NCBI GenBank assembly: GCA_932294295.1
Contig: OW028585.1
Span: forward strand, 26,784,177-26,848,176
DNA from: Alitta virens
Taxonomy: Eukaryota > Annelida > Polychaeta > Phyllodocida > Nereididae
DNA length: 64,000 nt
Direction: 5' to 3'
Shown: piece by piece, positions 56,201-64,000 of the stretch
How the letters are laid out: every line of letters starts with the position of its first letter
How positions within the stretch are numbered: position 1 is the stretch's first letter
Position numbers and translations under genes: made by a program
Notes under the pieces: generated by a model
The model's input: the letters and a program-made list of their open reading frames with translations, nothing else
Database searches by the model: none
Told to the model about the DNA's origin: nothing

Positions 56201-57973
56201 TGTGGATCTCGCAAAAGTCGAGGTCATTCTGAAGGTCATTTTGAAGGTCATTTATATCATTATCATTGCAGAGACACACCGTATCGGGATCAAATCTGGC
56301 CATCTCCATCAAAAGTATATGATGCAATTCACTCGCGGTCAACTCCGCAGCAAAATGACCGTGATGTCCATCATAGAGTCCGAAAAAACATTTGTGAATG
56401 TCGTTTCCGAAACGGTCTTGGAATACTTTTGTGTCTTCCATCGCTCGCTTCCATCGGTGGTTTCCATGACTACAGATGCCAACAGCTATGGCGCAATCCG
56501 TGCTACAAGACAATCCAACTCCCTGCACCGAAATGTCCACCTCCTCTTTAATATGGCGATAACTTTTGTAAGTGTCCTCCAAGTCTGACTTCAAGAACTC
56601 ATAGGCTTCGTTAATTCTCTGCAATTCTAAATTATCGATGGCACTCTCTTTGCTCTTTGCTTTTAATTGTCGAATGAGACTTTTCCTCCTGATGATCAGC
56701 TTTTCCAAGTTTTCAGGTTTCAAATCTTTTTTATATTTCATGATCTGAAATTGGATTCCTTTAATTAGCTAACATCACAAAAATACTTCAATGTTTAACT
56801 AGCAAGAGACATACATGTAACATATGCAATTGATACAATCCCTTGCTAACCATGGATAAATAAGAGGATCCCCCCCCCCCCCACAGCCAAGCGCTAGGGG
56901 ATGGGGATTCTGCCGCAGCTATCTGGGTTCCAGGTTTGCTATCTACAATCTACTATATCCAACAACCGCTTGCGATTTTGACGTACACTTTAAGTCACCA
57001 ATCGCACAGGGCCTATTTAAATATACCAGCTGTGGGCGGGGCTTGAACTGCCTTGCCCCAGAAACCCCACAATCATGCAGGTCACAGCTCCCAGAAAATA
57101 TGCACCATGTTAAAGAATAGATTGTCACCTCTATCAGTTGTGCTAAAAGGAATTCCCCGCAAAGTGCTGGGAGATAGCATGAGTGATGCTAGTAGCTACC
57201 CAGGTTTTGCTACAGATCAACGCTCCTGAAAACTAACACAGTGCACACTTGCCTAAATATCTGCAGCAACTTATAAATTTTAGTGTGACAAAGAAAATAA
57301 TCATATTGCATAAATATTTAGTATTTTGACCTTTAAGGAGCACAAACAATTTTTTTTTCAAAATGATTCAATCAATTTCACCTGTGAGCATTTGTGGTAG
57401 TACCGATGGTCTAAAAGATTCTGAACATCAACGTAACCATCACATTCTTTGCAGAACAGGGAAATGTCGGGAATGACGAAGGGTAGTTCTTCAGGAGCTA
57501 GCGATTCTGGAGAACCTGTAAAATATAAGTTGACATTAGCAGATATGGATATTGTGCAATTACAATGTAGTCGTGCATGTATTAGGCCTAAATCTTGCAA
57601 AAGTTAAATTTGCCTAAGTTTGCACAACTCGAACCATTTCGAAGGACCATTGACAATCTATTCCGTATATATACACATTCTGTATATATAGGAATCTTTG
57701 TATTAAAAGTTGAAACTTTGCCTAACTCGAATAAAATCCTCATTTCAATTTAACTTACGTATACAAGGTTTACTGCACTTTAATTTTTTTCAGACAAATA
57801 ACAAATTCATAGAAATTGATAAGGAATTATTTGTGTCCATATTTATCACACATAATTGTCCTACCTGTAGAAGCGCGTAATGTGGCATCATTGTCGGTAG
57901 TATTGTGGAACGACCGTGGTTCTATCAATATCGGTGATGCCTTAGTGTCTTCCTTCGTAGATTGTTTATCCAT
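50208..57973 (-). CDS. PP2D1-like: PP2C-like domain protein (PP2D1-like), probable pseudophosphatase, copy C
   Basis: Exons 57973-57865, 57515-57382, 56744-56109, 55882-55618, 54947-54813, 54383-54282, 53459-53236, 51444-51367, 50768-50614 and 50469-50208 join in frame into 699 aa. It is a mosaic. Exons 5-7 match copy B (DKQRPNE, IYIANAGN), exon 3 has the B-type LED insertion but the A-type NLELQR, and exon 4 has KKRGTQ like A plus private QQNEK changes. Other private changes are TYKSY in exon 3 and CSQ at the end of exon 2. Intron 8 near the start of exon 9 is diverged (about 50800-50910). N and H replace the PP2C Asp residues as in the other copies. The acceptor before exon 1 is TTAAAAG rather than TTAATAG. 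Confidence 0.82.
52545..52785 (-). mobile_element. SINE copy without tRNA head, intron 7 of copy C
   Basis: GATA-type tail at about 52548-52568, then the SINE body with a shorter GAGAG run than in A or B. Confidence 0.65.
53820..54097 (+). mobile_element. SINE-related repeat with (CAATA)n tail, copy C intron 6
   Basis: Counterpart of 4430-4727 and 22690-22962. The tail is 44 bp long (54054-54097). Confidence 0.55.
55130..55291. mobile_element. Short hAT-like MITE in intron 4, copy C
   Basis: 162 bp, same ends as 23995-24158, flanked by ATAGAC. It has the shortest second C tract of the three. Confidence 0.55.
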
Positions 57974-60339
57974 AGCTGGCTTTTAAAAATAAAGGTTTGT
58001 GAAGGTACAAATCACAGGATTTAAACGGAGTTGCAAATTAATGACAATGAATAAATATCGCAGCCAAAAATTGATTTAACAGATCATTATTGATATATTT
58101 TTTTAGGCTAGGCTTTATGTTAGAAGTGAAAAATAAATTAAGTTTTTTGCTAAATTAAATTTACGAAACATGCCAACACACCTGATCAAGTATGAGCCTT
58201 TCTCATTCCTCACCTCTCCAGTGAGTTGAAATTACCCGCAGCAGTGCTGTTCAAGCTCTATGAACGAGGTTAAGCGGAGTAAACAATTTCACAGGGGTTT
58301 GAATCCACAACATCACATAATTTTGCCTTTAGCAAATGGACAGCTTGACCATTAGACCACATTCTTAGAACACAGCATAACCCTGTTCTAAACTTCTGAC
58401 TCAAACTGCAGCAGAACTACTTTATTGAAGTATAATATTAATCTTACTAACCTTTAATCACAGTCTATGCATGATATTATCAGAAAAATCACAGCAATGT
58501 TGTCACAGGTTGCTTAGCTACCACAACACCACCTGGTGGAAATCAGCTATTAAAAGAAATCACTATTTTCATTGCATTTATCACTGTAGTCTATTGTCAT
58601 GTCATTATTAAACTTAATAATCAATGGTTATAATTATGGAATTGTATATATGATTATACATAAAACCTAAATATGCTCTAGGCATAAAATAATAGTAGGT
58701 CTTTGATGGCATGAAATATTTGTAAAGATGCAAACCCTTCAATTATCTACCAGAGGCAGATGTAATGATGAGATAAAGCTTCAAAGTGTAACACACGTAC
58801 CAGCCTTAATTTCTATAATGGCGCACTACAAAGTGACTCAGATACACCTGATCCGCCAGTGCTAATCATCATGTTGCCAACATCAGTCAGGGTCGAATGG
58901 ATTATTCAAAACAAACATCCGTATGATTATTGGTAATTTTCAATATATATTTCAATATAAATACAGGACTATATATCATTTATATAAAAACTAACATATA
59001 TTTTCTACAGATAAGTACACGCTCTTGTATATATATGTTTTCATACTATCAAGCAGAACATAAAACAAAATGAACATAACTTTCTTATAAATCAATGTAA
59101 CGTTTCTGGCTGGGTATTAACCACCTTGGAAACTTAATTAAGTCAAGCAAGTCTGTGTTTTATTTTAACATTCCAGAGATAGTTGGTGCACCACCTTAAA
59201 TTTATTTTCCGAGGTGCTCAAAATCTAAGATGCTCGCTATGTTATTCATTCAGAAAGAATAAAGTGTTTATTTACAATCTCTGGCATACAATGTATCTAT
59301 AGTAATCCTTACACAATAAAACATCAATAAAAATATAACTTCTGTCATATAAAAATATATCTTTTACATACATAAAGTTTCCTGTACAGCAGAAGTCACC
59401 ATCTACATTCCTCTTACTCAGATGGTGAGGTGATCGACATTATATGAAAACATGTGTTAAAAATGTACTCTTCAGCAGTGTTTACAGGGATTGAAATAAG
59501 TCGAGAAAAATCGTTTAGGCTATGTGGAGGTTACCATAAATCTTTCAAACGGATGGACTGCCTTAACAACAAATTATTTGGTCACAACACTTGTGGTTAG
59601 GGGCGGTGACCACATCAATATTTATGGTAACCGGTAGACCCATAAGCAGCAGCATTTAGCAGCAAAAGTTAGTGATATTTTGTTCATTTAGTCCACTTCT
59701 GGTTCAGAAGCAGCATAATTTGAAAAAAACCAGCACTAGTCATGAAATTACGACTTGGTGAAGTTAGCAGGAACATTTTGGCAGAGTCAGTCAGAATTTG
59801 AAATTCAACTGGCTTACCGGTCTAGTAACGGGAAAGCGGGTTACCATTGTTGAACCTTATTTCTTTCCCTGTATTTAGATCTAACATCTGCATAGAGCTT
59901 AGTAGCGGACATCGAATGCTGCCGACTCCATCAATTTATGTCCACAACGCTTTGTTGGTACTAATCACCACGATTATGTCAGTGAATTATACACTGTTCC
60001 ACGCAAATTGTGATCAGAAACATGTACATTGTACATCTACATATAGGGACTGATGGTTCGGTCTACATTGTACCCAAACATGCTGCAGACCTACAAACAC
60101 CTGTAGTTCATCACTTAAATCACTATTGATGGGTATTACAAATACAAACATGTGAGCTTTTGTTGTGAGCTAGACCAGCTCATCTAAGATTTGTATCTTC
60201 GGCTTTGATTATAACTCACGACCTGAAATGTTGATCAATTAAAGCGAACATTGTCATAGGTATTAGTCAGCATTTTGTGACACAAGTAATGGAACATCAA
60301 GCATTTTGAAATCTGATAATATTTATGACAGTAATGATA
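57974..60339. other. Intergenic stretch between PP2D1-like and BTB genes, unit C
   Basis: Same layout as in A and B but about 380 bp shorter, because a block with the G homopolymer is deleted at 58796 (ACACA joined to CGTACCAGCC). The SINE remnant (about 58185-58364) and palindrome (59529-59632) are kept. No gene is seen. Confidence 0.6.
59529..59632. repeat. 104-bp palindrome, unit C
   Basis: Same paired ends as 10548-10651. Confidence 0.7.
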
Positions 60340-62371
60340 TTAGAAAGACCATTTGCAAACTTCGTTTAACTGAGTTCTCATCTGTAAGAATTCTGTCATT
60401 ATCTTGCTTACATTTTCAGTTTTTGCAGTTTTTTGCCAAGCATGAAATTCATCATGGAGCTTGTTACGAATGTCTTTATTCCCATCATTTGCTGGAGTTG
60501 TTATACCATTACTGTTTGCCAAATCAGCATAGCACTGCAAAACTATTCGGTAGGAAAGCAATTCAATTCCAATGTTAGCTTCATCTGAACAGTCTTTCAT
60601 GTAGTTCATCAATGAATTGAAGTCACAGTGTTGATTGTCTTTCAGGTTATAAAGCACCTTTTGATTGCACAATTGCTCCATGTCAGCAACTGGAGTTAGG
60701 TAAATACTATTTTCACAACGGAATTTGTTTGAGAAAGGACATTCAATGCCTTCATTGTCAAAAACTGTAATCTTCTGAAAAACTTGTTTTATTTCCCTGT
60801 CAGTCAAAAACCCATCAATTGTTGAGACTGTGTTTGCAAAATCTTGTGTGGTCATGGTTGGGAATCGTATTTTGTACAAGGCATCTCCTATAATGTGTCT
60901 CATATTGGCACCATTTCTGGAAATTTTGGCATCATTGCATTTCCCATTCAGCCATAGTTGTATATTTCGGAAAATGTTAATTTCTAATACATTGGTAGAA
61001 CCAACATCAAGGAAAGTAGAAAGAGCAGGCTGAGTCAACTTCTTGAATGAACCAGTTTTCAATACCTCTTGAGTTTGCTTTGAAAATATATCCAGACACT
61101 TTTCTTTAATTGCCTCAGAGTTGAAGTTAATGGCTTCTTCCATAAAGGCACAGACATTCTTTATTCCAATAGATTTAACGACGTGCTCCTCGCAAAGTTC
61201 AATCAAGTATTTCATCTCGAATTTGGTTGCAGAGAACAGGAGAATGAAGACATTCTCATCTGATACAGGTACACCACTGTACAAGAACCTGTCAAAACAG
61301 AAACATTGATTTATAATTATAAATAATAGGTTGTAGAGACTCTGATCCCCTAATCGTTCCCCCTTCACCTACATCGATCCTTGGCCCTCGTGCAGTAGCA
61401 CCTCACGATAACAAAATTTCATGTCCTCAAATTTCCCCATGTTTTTATGTCTCAATACTACAATGTACTGGCTCTGAAGCTTAATCAGCTTATGTGGCCA
61501 GCTGTCAGAGGCAGACATAATGATGAGATGATGAGGTTGGATCCACACCATGGATGTTAAAAATTTACCCCATTGCTGGGGTCTTACTTGCCTTAGCAAA
61601 GCCATTGCGTAAAACACTATGCTAATTTACCCTAAATTTATGTCCTGATTTACCGCCATTTTCTGAGTTTCCCTGTCAGGAAAAAACTGAGACTTTTCCA
61701 GGATTTCCCGATTTAAAAACACAGGGAATCCTGCAGTTGTCACAAATATAGGCACATAGCAAGTAAATAGTATTACAGTAAAAAATAAACTGTGTATTAA
61801 TTTACATATATATATATATGCTTTTATTGACACAGTAATATCATATATGATACATTTCTCAAAAATAACTGATAAAAACATGTACTAAGGCTACTTCTAC
61901 TCACTATTTCTATTTGCAATATATATATACATGGTATAAAAGTTAAAGGTATACATTATCAATAGATTAACAGCAATTTCATTAACACCAACATTATATA
62001 TGAATTGGCTAGGTTGGCTCAACAGTCACTTCATTAATAAATACAACCACGACAATCTAGAGACATCAACAGGTCTGCTGAGCACATTTTTACTACTTTG
62101 TATTGCCTATTTCAATTAGCCAAATGCACACATACCTCAGAAGTGCCTGGAATGAATCAAAGCTCATGTCTTCGACACAAATGGGCTCTTTTTCAGGAGA
62201 CCAATCAGCCGATAAATCATACAGAGCTTGGCATTGCGTTTTCAGGACAACTCTGTGAGTTCCAATTACTTTTCCTTCGACGTTGAACTTGACATCGCAA
62301 TCCTCTTGCATTTCAAAAGCTTGCGTCAAACCTTCAACTAGCATTTTCAAAACTGGGTCCTGTGCTGCCAT
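60340..62371 (-). CDS. BTB-BACK domain protein (BTBD1/2/3/6-related), copy C
   Basis: Exons 62371-62136 and 61288-60340 join in frame into 394 aa; the donor GTATGTG matches copy A. Most of the second exon is A-type: LLRFLYSG at the splice, NVFILLFSATKFEMKYLIELC, NSIYLTPVADM and NIGIELL. A short internal stretch (about 60905-61156) is B-type instead, giving QTQEVLKTG and LEINIFRNIQLW where A has QTREVLTTG and LEITIFRYIQLW. This is the pattern left by a small gene-conversion tract. The intron is shortened by a deletion of about 170 bp inside its SINE. Confidence 0.85.
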
Positions 62372-63904
62372 GTGGAATCTTAAATGACTTGCAACAATCA
62401 ATTAAGTTACCTGAAAAGCAAGCAGAAACACAAGAATTACTCGAGTGACACGCTAGAGAGCCATCACATTCAAATCACCAACAACATTACAATCATCAAG
62501 TGGTGAAATGGGGGACTCTTAATTGGGTCCACAGAGCATATGCTGTTCCTCGACAAATTTGTGATGTCACCAATGCACTCAATGACCTGATTGTATGATT
62601 ATGTCATCAAAAAAGGTTTTAAGGACTGGCTTTGAGCTCCTCCTGTTGGGGGATTACAGTAGTTTTCACCGAAGCTTTAATTAAATTGGAGACAGACCAT
62701 ACAAAGCACAGCAGGGCTCAACACTGATATGAGCTTTGTGAAGTGCCTGTCCCGACAGTGCCAATAGCCTTTTTCTATCGCCACTGCATACAGATATGCA
62801 GTAATATATACTGTGCATGCCATGGGTCCACTGGGGGTCAGTTTAAGGGCTTGTGGACCTTGAGGTTGTGGTGTTGGTATCTGGGATGTGAAACTTGTCA
62901 GCGTTAATAAACATTCTAAATGACCAGAATGATCGATACAATCTAAAGGATTTGGATCTGCCCCTGGTTGTTGTTATTAGCAAGTCTACTGTATATATAT
63001 CTATGAGCTAAGTGGCTGCTCCGACGGCTTTGATATGTCACAGCCACGGTTCTGGCCTATCCGGAATAATTCAACCTGCCTCGCCGATTCTACACCTTAA
63101 AATTAATCTTTTGACACTATTATTATGAGTTATCATTACATTCAGTCATTAAAATCTTTGCTGGAAGATCTGAAGCGAACAAGTCGATCCTTGCCACCAT
63201 TTCCATCACGTGATGTAAACAAACAAGCAGTAAATGCGGCAATTTAAAAAAAATAATTGCCTAACGAACTAGCTGTTTTAGCAAGAAAAGGTTTATTCTT
63301 CATACTAAACAAACATTAATTATTTAGTTTAGACTATTTAATAATTGAAATTCATGATTTTGGAAGAGAAAAGTCGAAGCAAGAGGTTTACTTTTTTGTT
63401 TCTACATCCGCGGGCACTATAAAATTAATACACTCAGTGATTCAGCTTGGGGGAACAGGCCTGAGGTTAACAGGCGATAAATCTCTTCGTTCTCCTGGAG
63501 GTTACCTTAAACTGAAATGCCCCCCTGAAATTGCCCCCCTCTATTGTGGTTTTATGGTATTATCTGTAAAAACTTGGAGTACAGAAATGTTATGGACATC
63601 CTTTTATAAATCTCATTCATGCAAATGTATTACTAGTATAGCGACTAAATGGTCATTGGGCAGATTAGCTGTCAACAAGTTTGCATTAATATGTCAACTA
63701 TATGGTAATGACCTGTCACTGTCAGGTGGGGTGTTCTGCTTGAACTGTGGTCGGTTAACTTCCCCCACCTTTTGACTACCACATAATTCCAAGTACCATC
63801 AGTTACCACCTGATGTCATCTTTCCGTCATTGCAATAAATGACAATTCTTGACCCGGTGATTTTGTTGTCAGTCAAAACTGAGTTCTCGGCACGGTAGCA
63901 TGTC
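62372..63904. other. Region upstream of BTB copy C
   Basis: Aligns with 13564-15097 of unit A, including TCACGTGA at 63206-63213 and the uninterrupted CTAC target site at 63402-63405. No gene is seen. Confidence 0.55.
63402..63405. other. Empty LTR-element target site in unit C
   Basis: TTTCTACATCCGCGG with a single CTAC, as in unit A. Confidence 0.95.
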
Positions 63905-64000
63905 CATTCGTGACTGCGCGATTCGTCCCAGCCAAAACTGGTCCGTTCGTCGCTCAAAAAAGGTCTGTTCCTCACCCGAAACTGGTCGATTTGTCACCCA
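63905..64000. mobile_element. Left arm of the foldback element, cut by the window edge
   Basis: Same bases as 15098-15193 of unit A, with the GTTCGTCRC-type subrepeats. The rest of the element lies outside the window. Confidence 0.65.

Larger units (their letters stand above)
49983..64000. repeat. Tandem segmental duplication, unit C (right edge cut by window)
   Basis: Third copy of the gene pair. Its left part (about 52.5-56.6 kb) carries B-type variants and its right part (from about 56.9 kb) mostly A-type variants. Two deletions are private to it. About 380 bp is missing at 58796, where the G-tract block of A and B is lost. About 170 bp is missing at about 61632 inside the BTB intron. The unit runs off the right edge within the left arm of the same foldback element seen in unit A. 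Confidence 0.9.

Overview
The window is animal nuclear DNA. It is AT-rich, its genes are split by GT-AG introns, and it holds tRNA-derived SINEs, foldback and MITE-like transposons, and a retrovirus-like LTR element with an envelope gene. Most likely this is an invertebrate metazoan, perhaps a marine lophotrochozoan. No single marker fixes the species.

Host layout: the window covers three copies (A, B, C) of a tandem segmental duplication. Unit A runs from about 1 to 18853, unit B from about 18854 to 49982, and unit C from about 49983 to beyond the right edge. Without its transposon, unit B is about 18.4 kb. Each unit carries the same two genes in the same order, both on the minus strand. The upstream gene encodes a BTB-BACK protein related to the BTBD1/2/3/6 family (2 coding exons, 394 aa). 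The downstream gene encodes a PP2C-fold protein that resembles PP2D1 (10 coding exons, 696-699 aa), with several PP2C catalytic positions substituted, so it is probably a pseudophosphatase. Joining exons by consensus splice sites gives a continuous frame in all six genes. Unit C is a mosaic of A-like and B-like stretches, which points to continuing gene conversion or unequal exchange.

Transposon layout: unit B is interrupted by a complete 12,743-bp Ty3/gypsy-type element at 32832-45574. Its two 562-bp LTRs differ at only two bases. It has a 4-bp target duplication (CTAC), and the empty site survives in units A and C. It encodes Gag with a CCHC knuckle, then a Pol (protease, RT, RNase H, integrase, GPY/F module) reached by a -1 shift at the gag stop. 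It also has a 910-aa Env with a signal peptide, a furin-type site followed by an F-protein-like segment, and three hydrophobic segments. This is a young endogenous retrovirus-like element and the most notable item here.

The spacers between units (about 13.6-18.9 kb, 45.6-50.0 kb, 62.4-64 kb) hold no convincing genes. They are built from two foldback elements, several near-perfect palindromes, SINEs and simple repeats, and they account for most of the difference between units.
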